Source: Macrocystis pyrifera
Lineage: Eukaryota; Sar; Phaeophyceae; Laminariales; Laminariaceae
Assembly: GCA_031763025.1 (NCBI GenBank)
Contig: JASSKH010000022.1
Location: 406,628-470,627, forward strand
DNA: 64,000 nucleotides
Direction of reading: 5' to 3'
Shown: positions 54,377 through 63,520 of the stretch, in pieces
How the letters are laid out: every line of letters starts with the position of its first letter
Numbering within the stretch: the stretch's first letter is position 1
The notes under the pieces: generated by a model
What the model was told of the DNA's origin: nothing
Database searches by the model: none
Seen by the model: the letters and a program-made list of their open reading frames with translations, nothing else
Position numbers and translations under genes: made by a program

Positions 54377-56639
54377 GTGCATGCATGTTACCGTAGGGTA
54401 TTGCACCTAACGTTACAGGATGGGAGCTCTAACAATAACCCCACCCAACACTCATTTTGAGACGGGCTGTAGAAGTGCAAACCCGATGAAGCATCCAATA
54501 GGCTACTGCAGTTATTATTTCCAATCGGACAACCCCCAAAAACAGCTCGGAATGGGACGAACGACTCCGAACGATCACGAAAAACCTCGGTCCATTCCAA
54601 TCAGCGAGACCGGTTGATTAAAGTTACCACACGCCCTTGTAACGTCTTGGAACTGATTCGGCCGATTAGAATGGAACGAGATTGTTCGTGGTCGTTCGGC
54701 CGTAGTACACGCGGGGCTCGTAAAAAAGGGTATCGTGTATACTGTACTGTATGGAATTGAGTCGTCTTGCAAAACACTACTGAATAATGGTACCTTCCAA
54801 CGATTTTGGGTCAATGGAGCGCTGTCAGTGGAAAAAAAAATATTTCGGCCGGCAAGTGCCATTTTATCTCTTATCATAAGCTCGAGTCGGCGAAAATGTG
54901 GGATAGGACATATAGGCCTTGCTCTCGCTATGTAGGCACTCGCACCGACGGACATTTTGTAACTGTCGGCTACCACTGTGTGCACTGGTGGAAAGAAGGA
55001 AGGAGCAAAACAAATATAGTTTTTTTTTTTTTTTTCTTAGATTTTCGGTCGGACGGTTATGGATCTCCGAGTTCTCATATTTTCTGTAGGTAGGTAGTAG
55101 ACCTTCAACCCGACTTGTTCACCCCTGCGCTGGATAGGGGCGAGCGGGCGGGCCGAGCGGCCCCCTTTACGTTTGTGTTTGGTCAGCCGTGTAAAATAGA
55201 AACTCGCTTCGCTCGCGACGAACATGCAAGGGGTGCAAGGGTTGCCCCTAACCGCATCTGCAGTGTGACTATTTAATGAGGCGTGCTGGGGTATGGGGAA
55301 ATATAGCACCGAGTTTTCTGACGTTCCTCACTTGATTTTAGATACTATAGGAGCTCTGGATGTGCCTCCCGCCAAAAAGTTTTTTTTTTCTTAGAAAAGC
55401 TTAAGGTGCAGCCAGCCAGATGGATGGACAATCTCAAGGCCTGCTACTGTGGGCCTGTCACGAATAATTTGGATGTGTAACGGCTACGTACTGTGAATGG
55501 CATTTCCACGATATTGGGTTAAGGAACTCGGTCGGTTGAGAAATTGTTAGTTTTGGCCGAAAAAATCCTACCCCTAAGGTACTATATACGCGTCGCTGCT
55601 GTTCACTGCTGTTCCACTATAGCTCGCTACTGCTCACTACTGTTCCAGTATAGCTCACTACTGCCTCACTGCTGTTCACTATAGCTTACTACTGTTACTG
55701 TGTCTACTGTTCGCTACCGTTGACCACTGCTCACTACCGCTGTTGACTGCTGTTGACGCTAAACTTGCATCTGTGGGATGGAAGTGGTTCCGACTTTTTT
55801 GCGGCCCTGCCCGGTTGACATCTCCGTTATATAACCCGCGGCAGCAAGACCAATACGCTAGCGCTGGCTGTATGTGTGTACCCCGTACACGGATGGAATG
55901 CGGCTTATCTATGGCAGATAGCAACAGTCGTGTGGTATGTCTGCTTTTTGCGTATGCTGGACGTTTTTACGTGTGTTCCGGAAGTTTCCGTTTTCTCTCG
56001 CCCGTCCCAAGTTCGCGCCCGCCTGGTGTTTCTCCTTTTTTTGCGCTGCATGGTGTGGTTCTTGCTTTCGAGTTCGCGCTCCGGTCTTTTTCTTTTAACT
56101 TTTTTCTTTTCAGTGTCTTGTGCAAAAAATAGGTCGTGGACCTGGTTTCCATCCTGGTTCCCGAGCTGCGGTCTGTTTTGTTTCGTTTTCTCCCTGCCTA
56201 CCTGCCGTAGAATCCCTTGCGGCTATTGGTGAACACGGGCTAGTAGGTTGTCTCCCCTCTTCCGATGAGGTAAAGGAGCCATACGACGTTCCACTTGTGG
56301 CGCATTTTTTTCTGATCGGTCTATCCCACGGTAGGGCTACCACTTTTTGGCTCAACATTGTCAACGTGAGATGAACATGGTGGCGGCGGTGGTTGGTGGT
56401 GTTGCTGTAGTGGTTGTTGTGGTGTTGCTGATGCTGATGCTGATGCTGTTACGGTTGCCGTTGCTCTTGCTGTGCTGATGGTGTTCTCACGTTAGCTCAC
56501 GGCCATAATCCATGCCTGGTATTGTATATCTGAACAGATCGTGGTTCCGAGACAAGACTCTGGGGCGGAAGAAAACCCCAGCAAGGACAAAGCAACAAGT
56601 ACATAATCTAACCTGTGAAAAAATGCTGTTCTCGGTCAG
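54377..56639. other. Sulfotransferase intron A/B
   Basis: 2263 bp. It holds a T-run near 55020-55035, a minisatellite of GCTCACTACTGTTCCACTAT-like units at about 55595-55760, and GGTGTTGCTG-type triplet DNA at 56385-56480. Frames such as 55743-56132 have no motif and are taken as intronic. No MITE family 1 copy is present. Confidence 0.55.
55595..55760 (+). repeat. ACTGCTGTTCACTATAGCT minisatellite
   Basis: Degenerate units of about 10-30 bp combining CGCTGCTGTTCACTGCTGTT, CTATAGCTCACTACTG and GTTGACCACTGCTCACTACC. Lies in intron A/B. Confidence 0.75.
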
Positions 56640-56806
56640 GTGGCCAGTTCGGAGTGGAAGCGGGCCTTTCGCTGGATGGTGGGCATCGAAGAGTGGGAGG
56701 GGACCCGCTCCAACCTGCACAAACTGGGATCGAACGGCCTCGAGCGGCTGACAGACCGAGGGCTCGAGGAAACCCGCTGGGCCTTCGAATCCGACCGCTT
56801 CCTAAA
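56640..56806 (+). CDS. Carbohydrate sulfotransferase exon B
   Basis: Acceptor CGGTCAG|GTG in phase 0 with exon A, donor CTAAA|GTGAGG in phase 2. It reads VASSEWKRAFRWMVGIEEWE, then LTDRGLEETRWAFESDRFL. Joined to exon A this gives CPIPKVASSEWKR, the PAPS 5'-phosphosulfate loop (usual form PKvastnWkr). Without splicing, the frame would stop at once with TGA, which supports the donor. Confidence 0.75.
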
Positions 56807-56839
56807 GTGAGGACAAGTCTTATTAATCGACAAGATTGA

Positions 56840-56955
56840 TATTACGGGGGTCCATAGTAAATAGGACCAAATATTGTCAGTAAAAAATAGGTAAATATAT
56901 AGGTTTTCATGTATTTTATGTATACCATAGGTCCTATTAACTATGTACCCCCGTG
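56840..56955 (-). mobile_element. MITE family 1 in intron B/C
   Basis: Starts TATTACGGGGGTCCATAGTA and ends ATTAACTATGTACCCCCGTG; the inside reads GGTAAATATATAGGTTTTCA, reverse orientation to the 18.4-kb copy. It lies 33 bp after the exon B donor. Confidence 0.9.
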
Positions 56956-57254
56956 AGAGTTCGTTTGATATCAAAACTTTTGATTTATTTTGGCAGTTCC
57001 GTGTTCGATCGTGAACGCTCGTGAAGACTTTGCGCCCCTCGTTTGCGGAATGAATTCAGTTAATGAGTACACCCCCCCCCCCCCTCCTCCCCCCCTCTCC
57101 CCTGTATTATTATGATTGTCGTTGAACTCTCTGTGCCTTCACCAGCCTCCACCAATATCGTTTCTCCTCCGTTTTTGGTGAGAATAATGAATCCACAGCA
57201 GTGTATCATTGTACGTAGCTTAGGTCAGTTGATTAACTATTAAATAATTGACTT

Positions 57255-57337
57255 TTTTAGAGCTGCAGTCCCGTTTCGGAGGCAAAGCACTGTAGTTGTA
57301 AGTAGTTTGTCCTCGGAACGGGACTGCAGCTCTAAAA
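57255..57337. mobile_element. MITE family 2, copy 2
   Basis: Inverted ends TTTTAGAGCTGCAGTCCCGT and its complement ending ACGGGACTGCAGCTCTAAAA, around GTAGTTGTAAGTAGTTTG. The same GCAGTCCCGTTT(T/C)GG motif is found at 18239-18312. Confidence 0.8.
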
Positions 57338-57716
57338 GGGTTGTTGAATCCCTCCTTACTTACCACCACCGGTTCCGACATGGATGAACTACAGTACGTA
57401 CACCCCTTCTCCACGTAACAAGATACTCGTAGGATGAACGTAGTGAGCGCCAGAAATGTTGGAGGTGACCGAACGGTGCTCCGGGTGCGTCGAAAAGGAT
57501 GCGTGGTCAGTGGCCGAATGACTACGGACGGCAAACAACAAGTCAGTACCCCCCACTATCAAAACATCATACAGAGATCAGGAATATGTATATTTTGCCC
57601 TGAAATATCTAGATCGTGCAAAAGGGGAATGATCTGTAGATGATCTGTACAGGATCTGTCTGATGTGTGAAACAGTGTCGGAACTCTGGCATGTTTGAAC
57701 TGGGGCCGAAAAGAGC

Positions 57717-57742
57717 CCCCCCCCCCCCCCCCCCCCCCCCCC
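57717..57742 (+). repeat. Poly-C run
   Basis: Twenty-six consecutive C after GAGC. One of several long C-runs between 57 and 63.1 kb. The lengths are probably unreliable in the assembly. Confidence 0.9.
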
Positions 57743-58307
57743 GCGCGCTTTCTCCGTCTTCTGCGAGTGTCTCTTTTGACTTGATCCGTCAACGTCCTCG
57801 ATATGTACGCAAACTTCCGGGTATGTTCTTGTCAAAGCCGCTCTTTTCTCGCGGTCTCTTTCGTGCCACACCCGGTTTGGACGTCACACCCCGGACACCC
57901 CGGCACCCACTTCCAATCACTGCCAAGTCTTCCACACCTAGATCATCGATTCTCGCCTGATTATCTATCTACCTAGCCCATGTTGCCCGGTGGGAGCCGT
58001 ACCGTCTGCACGCACGAGCCTGGGAAGGATCTGTGCTGTACAGACCCTCCACAACATATCCTATCGGCAGGTCAAATGTGCAGTTGTGGCCCATTGCTTT
58101 GGCTAAATTCCCAACGCAACTTACAAGCTATTAGTGGGAGACCGTTAAAAGTCTGTTGCGTAACGGAGAGTCGCTCATCGTACAGAATCCACGGGTCAAC
58201 TGCCTGCCATGTGCCAGAACATCACGCTCAAAAGCTTGCGGTATGGTCATGATGCTCGCTCGTCTCCTTCGTCTACTCTTCTTCGCGTTCGACTCGAAAA
58301 AAAACAG

Positions 58308-58385
58308 GTTCGTGGTGGTGCGAGACCCTGCCGAACGCCTGGTGTCCGGGTTTCTGAACAAGTGCGTCAAGGAAGGGTACGAAAG
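58308..58385 (+). CDS. Carbohydrate sulfotransferase exon C: 3'-PB motif
   Basis: The acceptor AAAACAG|GTT completes a Lys codon begun in exon B. It reads FVVVRDPAERLVSGFLNKC then VKEG. RDPxxRxxSxF is the 3'-phosphate-binding motif of PAPS-dependent carbohydrate sulfotransferases, with the Arg and Ser contacting the 3' phosphate. The donor is GAAAG|GTATGA (58385) or GAAGG|GTACGA (58376); both give phase 2. Confidence 0.8.
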
Positions 58386-58520
58386 GTATGACATCGACTG
58401 GAAGACGGGAGATACTCTCCCCCCCCCCCCCCCCCCCCCCCCGCTGGCCACACCGGAAAATAAATTGAAGTCATTGAAGCTGTCATCCATGTGCAAGCCC
58501 GCCTCACAAGCGGTTCTTCG

Positions 58521-58629
58521 TATTACAGGGGTCCATAGTTAACGGGACCAAATTTTGTTAGTAAAAATAGGCAAATATATAGGTTTTTATGTACACCATA
58601 TGTCCTGTTAACTATGGACCCCCGTAATA
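58521..58629 (-). mobile_element. MITE family 1 inside poly-C repeat unit 1
   Basis: TATTACAGGGGTCCATAGTT to TAACTATGGACCCCCGTAAT-AG. It splits unit 1 between GCGGTTCTTCG and GGATGTAGGC. Other units read GCGGTTCTTAGTAGGATGCA without a break. This fixes the insertion as TA duplicated, element TTACAGGGG...CCCCCGTAA. Confidence 0.95.
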
Positions 58630-59645
58630 GGATGTAGGCCACCCTTCATGCGACTCGCCCAACACCTCACTTTTCGCTTCGCGTCTGTTGCTAGCAACCA
58701 ATGTCTGCCTGGTCGGTGAAAACCCGACGTGCTCCGTCCCGGCATTTTAGGGGTGCGAGGGGCTATACATGGTCATACGGCTACGGCCATGCATGATGTC
58801 GAGTACACCCCCCCCCCCTGTGTCGCTTGAGGTATATTTATAAAAACGTTGAACATTCGAAACAAAACATGGGCTGTGATATCCATGATTTTGTCGAAAC
58901 TCATACCTGATATGAGCGAGCTGCGTGTGATACTTCGATCGCGTGCTCTACGGGCTTTTTTATGTATGTGGCGTCATATGCCAGGTGAATATTGTATGGA
59001 AGTTGGATTGGCGTCGGTTGTCAACGACGTTGATCACGCGAAATCACTCCATGAGCTACGTCGACAATCTGATAAGAGTACCAGTTTTTTTTTTTTTTGT
59101 TGGTTTTTGTTTGCGGTCGCTATGGCTGGTGGCGGTCGAGTTTGATGTTTTGTGCGGGGTGGAGAAAGTTCACTCTGCGCTAGGAGAATGCCCGTATCAC
59201 CCGGTGTGTACCAGGTGTGCGTACGGTAAGGCTCCCACGAGAAAGGCGTGTTGTATGCCCATCGCTGTCTCTGGAAGTGGCTACACCAGAAAAACAAGTG
59301 AATCAATTTCGACCTCTGTCATCCATATGCGAGACGACCCGCCTCACAAGCGCTTCCTACCAAATGCGGCTCACTCTTGATGCGACTCGCCGAACACCTC
59401 ACGGCCCTTCGCGCTTGGTGCAACCAAGGTCGACCTGGCCGGTAAAAACCCGATGTGCTCCGTCCGAGCATTGTATGACAGGAATGCGAGGGTCTAGTAT
59501 GGTCAACCACGCATGAAATGAGTACCCCCCCCCCCCCCCCCCCCCCTGGCCCTATTATATATATTATATGTGTTGGGTTGGCGTCGGTTGGCAACGACAC
59601 TGTAAAACATGCCGCTCACTACGTTAGCTAGACATCCAGGGTACC

Positions 59646-59677
<32 letters not shown>

Positions 59678-60585
59678 GCGGTCGCCCACAGCTGGTCGTC
59701 TAGTTAGATCATTTGTGCGAAGTAAAGAACCTTTACTATGCACAAGGGAGTTGATCGTATCACGTACCAGGTTCAAGGTAAGGCACCCAAGAGGCAGTTA
59801 CATAGTACTCCCATTGCTGTCTCTGGAAGTGGCCACACCGGAAATTAAACTAACTCAGTGAAGCTGTCATCCATATGCAAGTCCGCCTCACAAGCGGTTC
59901 TTAGTAGGATGCAGCTCACCCTTCATGCGACTCGCCGGACACCTCACGGTGCTTCGCGCTTGGTGCAAGCAATGTCTGCCTGGTCGGTGAAAACCCGACA
60001 TGCTCCGTCCCGGCAATGTAGGGATGCGAGGGTCTATGGTCATACGACTACGGCCATGCATGAGATCGAGTACATCTCTCCTATCGAGTACACCCCCCCT
60101 CCCCCCTTTTTCTTCTTTTTTTGGCGGTTACCACGGCTGGCGGTAAAGTTAGATCATTTTGTGCGGGGAGAGCCTTTACTCCGCACAAGGGGGATGATCG
60201 TATCGCGCAGTGTGTATATGGTGAGGCACCCACGAGGCAGTTACATAGTAAACCCATTGCTGTCTCTGGAAGTGGCCACACCAGAAAATAAATCAATTCA
60301 TTGATGCTGTCATCCATATGCAAGAAAAACCGCCTCTTAAGCGGTTCTTAGTAGGATGCAGCCCACCCTGTATGCGATGTCTGCCTTGTCAGTGACAACC
60401 CGACGTGCTCCGTCCCGGCATTGTAGGCAGGGATGCGACGAGTCTATGATTCTACGACTACGGCCATGCATGATAATGAGTACCCCCCCCCCCCCCCCCC
60501 CCCCCCCCCTACTCCCCCCACCCTGCTCCGTCTCGACAGGGGTGCGTGGTAATGATCAAATTGCTGAGGCAAGCAACAAATAAGT

Positions 60586-60587
<2 letters not shown>

Positions 60588-60635
<48 letters not shown>

Positions 60636-60636
60636 T
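60588..60636 (+). repeat. Poly-C run, about 49 bases
   Basis: The longest homopolymer of the window, following AAATAAGTA and preceding TTGGTGCAAGC. Others lie at 58420-58442, 59524-59546 and 60483-60509. Confidence 0.9.
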
Positions 60637-60875
60637 TGGTGCAAGCAAGCATTGTCTGCCTGGTCGGTGAAAACCCGACATGCTCCGTCCCGGCATTGTA
60701 GGGATGCGAGGGTCTATGGTCATACGACCACGGCCATGCATGAAACCCCGAGTACATCTCTCCAATCGAGTACCCCCCCCCCCCCTCCCCTGCCCCCTGC
60801 CCGATTTCGGTTGGTATCGCTTAGTCTCTTTGGGGATCCACAATGCACTTCTGATGGGGTTCCTATGGTTGTCGG

Positions 60876-60950
60876 TGTCTGTGTGTCTGCCTGTCTGTCT
60901 GTCTGTCTGTCTGTCTGCCTGTCTGCCTGTCTGCCTGTCTGCCTCTCGTT
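60876..60950 (+). repeat. CTGT/CTGC microsatellite
   Basis: CTGTCTGTCTGTCTGTCTGC repeated with CTGC variants, lying just before the exon D acceptor and acting as its pyrimidine-rich tract. Confidence 0.9.
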
Positions 60951-60966
60951 GCGGTCATGGTGGCAG

Positions 60967-61076
60967 CGGTGGGTTCTCCCCGAAAGGCTCCCAGAACTGC
61001 CCTTATCTTACTCTCATGCCGGAGCTGTTTCCGAACGCGGACAGGTCGTCACCCGCCACTCACGCGAGGTTCAAGG
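60967..61076 (+). CDS. Carbohydrate sulfotransferase exon D
   Basis: Acceptor GGTGGCAG|CGG in phase 2, donor TCAAGG|GTGAGT in phase 1. It reads GGFSPKGSQNCPYLTLMPEL, then FPNADRSSPATHARFK. No catalytic motif is expected here: it bridges the 3'-PB exon and the FxxF helix of exon E. Support is phase matching on both sides and protein-like composition. Two other frames over the same bases are also open, so the phase argument is needed. Confidence 0.6.
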
Positions 61077-61089
61077 GTGAGTTACTGTT

Positions 61090-61196
61090 GCGGGGGGGGC
61101 CATAGTAAGTAGGACCAAATATTGTTAGTAAAAGTAGGTAGATGATAGGTTTTTGTTTGTACCGTAGGTCCTGTTTACTATGCCCCCCCGTAATAG
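61090..61196 (-). mobile_element. MITE family 1 in intron D/E
   Basis: Starts GCGGGGGGGGCCATAGTAAG (left end worn) and ends ACTATGCCCCCCCGTAATAG. It lies only 13 bp after the exon D donor. Inside: AGTAGGTAGATGATAGGTTT. Confidence 0.85.
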
Positions 61197-61625
61197 GAGG
61201 ACCTTGTATTTTCCTTACCTTTTCGCCCGCCCGTCGCAATCCATTGCCATCTTTTTTTTTGTCTTTTTACGAGCCAACGAGAGTTTTTGGTTTTGACCGC
61301 GCCAAGAAAAGGTGCTGTACCCCTCTCGAACTGGCGTAAAAAACAAGGTACTGGACCCGCCGCGATTTTTAAAAAACGATCACGATACCACCACTAGCAA
61401 ATAAAACAAGGTGCTGCCCACCACCACTAGCGCACAGCCGAAGAGAGAGAGAGAGAATCAAATCGACAAAACCGAAAGAGGTGACGAGAGATATCGATAC
61501 AGTAGCTGAAACAAGTAGGAGGAGAGAAAGGTGCGAGAGCACCCTTATTCTGAGTTCTCGAATTATCGCGCAGCGAGTTCTCCGTCAACGAGGAGCCGAG
61601 AAAGAGAAAGAGAAAGAGAAAGAGG

Positions 61626-61667
<42 letters not shown>

Positions 61668-61838
61668 GGGGGGGGGGAGAGAGCCCTTGATGTTTAATTA
61701 TCGAATTTATACTTTAACCTCGAGGAAATGCAAAGCTGCTAGAGAACTGCTGGGTAAACCCGCCGCCGTCAGACACTTCCGAGACCGACCCCCCCCCGAT
61801 TATCCCAAATACTGTGCGCTGTGAACCATGTTTGACAG
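61197..61838. other. Sulfotransferase intron D/E, remainder
   Basis: Contains a GA microsatellite (61597-61666, GAGAGAGAGA with AAAGAG units), a G-run and a C-run. No exon recognised. Confidence 0.6.
61597..61666 (+). repeat. GA microsatellite
   Basis: GAGAAAGAGAAAGAGAAAGA followed by about twenty GA dinucleotides, then a G-run. Confidence 0.95.
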
Positions 61839-61930
61839 AGCTAATGGAAGCGGATCCCGAGGACACGTTTTTCCACTTCGCGAGCGGCCTCAACAGGGAG
61901 ATTGAAAGCCATTACGGCGATTCTTGCAAG
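61839..61930 (+). CDS. Carbohydrate sulfotransferase exon E
   Basis: Acceptor TTTGACAG|AGC completes a Glu codon from exon D (…RFK-E-LMEADPEDTF…). Donor TGCAAG|GTGAGT is in phase 0. It reads LMEADPEDTFFHFASGLNRE, then IESHYGDSCK. 'tF.~Fas.l' fits the FeeFv helix that precedes the RPQ motif in Sulfotransfer_2 proteins. Confidence 0.7.
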
Positions 61931-62310
61931 GTGAGTAGTAGTAGCAGGGAGGCGGGTGCTGTACTGTAGTTGGAGGTACCTGCCATCCATTCTTTTGTGA
62001 TTCACTGTACAGTAGTCTTCCATTCTTGTTTGCCAGCGTGTCTCGCGTAAGTCTTTTCACAATCCTGAAAATGTGCAGGTTTGAACAAGGCATGCCTTGA
62101 TCGGACTTGGCAGCTACCACTCGCTCCCGAAAAGCACGGAGCGTCTAAATGTTAGCATTCAATCAAAACAACCATTGCTTTCTCGGACAGTTGTTAGCTC
62201 GGTGGAGAAGCAAGCCAACTTCCTGAGTTACTGTAGAATTTTGTCAAGAAAAACATGACCCACATCGAGCCGCAAACGCGCCTGAGCCCCGTATCTGCAG
62301 GTTTTTCTAC

Positions 62311-62426
62311 TATTACGGGGGTACATAGTACATAGTTAATAGGACCTATGGTATACATAAAAACCTATATATTTACCTATTTTTACTAACAAAATTTGGT
62401 CCTGTTAACTATGGACCTCCGTAATA
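62311..62426 (+). mobile_element. MITE family 1 in intron E/F
   Basis: TATTACGGGGGTACATAGTA ... TAACTATGGACCTCCGTAAT-A. The left end has a small internal duplication (ACATAGTACATAGTTAA). Flanked by TA. Confidence 0.9.
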
Positions 62427-62754
62427 GTAGTGTTTTCGGTATGGGTCTGCAAAAGCAAAAGGCAAGACCCACCTTCTACTCGCGTTACCACCGTAGGTTA
62501 ATTAAACCGCGTATCGTATGTATGTACGTAACGAGTTTGTGCGATGAGACCAGACGAGTCACAGCGGCGTTTGTTTTTTTCTGGATTTTTGGCGGGATGG
62601 GCCGTTCAAAGCACACCATGTTCCTTGATATCATACCGTTATGGCCGGGAATGTAAAACACGTTTGATGTTTATATCAGAGTACGAACGGGTGATATATT
62701 CCCGGCCAGAGTGGTTCGAGCTTGGTGCATATTTGCAGGGCTCTGCACGGGTCA

Positions 62755-62975
62755 TGACCCGCGGGTTGGGTCCGGGCCGGGCCGGGCCGGTCCGGTGCGG
62801 TCGAGTCGGATAGGTTTTCTTCGTTTCGGGTGCGGTCGGGTCGGGTAGGGTCGGGTCGGATCGGATCGGGTCGGATCGGATGGGGTCGGGTCGGCTCGGG
62901 TCGAGTCGGGTCGAGTCGGGTCCGGGCGAATCAGAAGGTTTTCGAAGTGTCACGGGTCGGGTCGGGTCACCCTTA
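62755..62975 (+). repeat. GGGTCGGGTC pentamer array
   Basis: Units CGGGTCGGGTCGAGTCGGGT with GGGCC and GGATC variants, framed by GGCTCTGCACGGGTCATGAC and CCGTGAACGGCCCTGG. It is the same motif and the same CACGGGTC edge as the arrays inside the nested hAT. Confidence 0.9.
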
Positions 62976-63417
62976 CCCGTGAACGGCCCTGGATATTTGT
63001 AACTGCTGTCATCAGCTCTGTGGGCGCTAGTGTAAGGTATTACCCCCCCCCCCCCCCCCCATTGTTTTAGAGATTTTCGGTCTGAAGAAGGAACGAAACG
63101 AAATGTCCGGTTTCATATTTTTTGCGGTGTACGAAGGGATCTCCGGCTTCCTTCACCCAGCTCAAAAAATTACGAGATACCCTATTTTTTTGGTCGCCCG
63201 TGGTATTTTTACAAGTCGGCTCTTTCGCGGCAGCAGCAGTAGAGAGGCGTGCCCTTATGCCTGATGTTTGTTTATTTGTCACCCGTGAAGATTTCATCAC
63301 CAACTCGATTTCGTTCGTACTGTAGTAGACTCTAACGCACGGACGGGCTTCCTTCCGTCTCGACCTTCCCGCCGTGCGGACCCTCGACATCTCGTGTGAT
63401 ATCACCATCGGCAGCAG

Positions 63418-63468
63418 GTCGGAAACGTCCACTACCGGCCGCAATCTTGCTTCTGCGACCTGATGAAT
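63418..63468 (+). CDS. Carbohydrate sulfotransferase exon F: RPQ motif
   Basis: Acceptor GGCAGCAG|GTC in phase 0 with exon E, donor ATGAAT|GTGAGT in phase 0. It reads VGNVHYRPQSCFCDLMN. 'H(W/Y/F)RPQ...C' is a hallmark block of Sulfotransfer_2 enzymes, upstream of the YDFVG-like C-terminal segment. The next exon would lie beyond the window. Exons A-F together give 633 bases, exactly 211 codons, without a stop. Confidence 0.75.
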
Positions 63469-63520
63469 GTGAGTGGAGCGGTGGCGGGTCCGGTGTTCTC
63501 TTTAAGGTGCAACCTTTTAG

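Larger units (their letters stand above)
56807..58307. other. Sulfotransferase intron B/C
   Basis: 1501 bp with MITE family 1 (56840-56955), MITE family 2 (57255-57337), C-runs at 57070-57085 and 57717-57742, and no coding motif. The frame just upstream of exon C (58156-58307) is open by chance. Confidence 0.6.
58443..60790 (+). repeat. Five poly-C-ended repeat units
   Basis: Units near 58443-58815, 59265-59546, 59815-60110, 60250-60510 and 60637-60785 share GGAAGTGGCCACACCRGAAA, TGTCATCCATATGCAAG, CCGCCTCACAAGCGGTTCTT, GTGAAAACCCGACRTGCTCC and ACGGCCATGCATGA, then GAGTAC and a C-run of about 10-50. Unit order is constant; later units are shorter. U4 and U5 are separated by a second C-run (60588-60636). 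Confidence 0.85.
58386..60966. other. Sulfotransferase intron C/D
   Basis: 2581 bp, almost all repeats: five degenerate units ending in poly-C (58443-60790), one MITE inside unit 1, a 30-base T-run at 59647-59676, and a CTGT microsatellite at 60876-60950. Confidence 0.7.
61931..63417. other. Sulfotransferase intron E/F
   Basis: 1487 bp. It carries MITE family 1 at 62311-62426, a GGGTC/GGGCC array at 62755-62975, and a C-run at 63044-63060. No exon recognised. Confidence 0.6.

Noticed and set aside
54038..54406. Long frames with Cys/Val/Leu or Ser/Thr/Gln repeats on both strands
   Set aside because: They come from the TGTGC pentanucleotide run, which is open in many frames. Only the plus-strand segment 54242-54376 outside the run is supported by splice and motif evidence.
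60444..60843. Poly-Gly proteins on the minus strand
   Set aside because: Produced by long C-runs on the plus strand; homopolymer artefacts.
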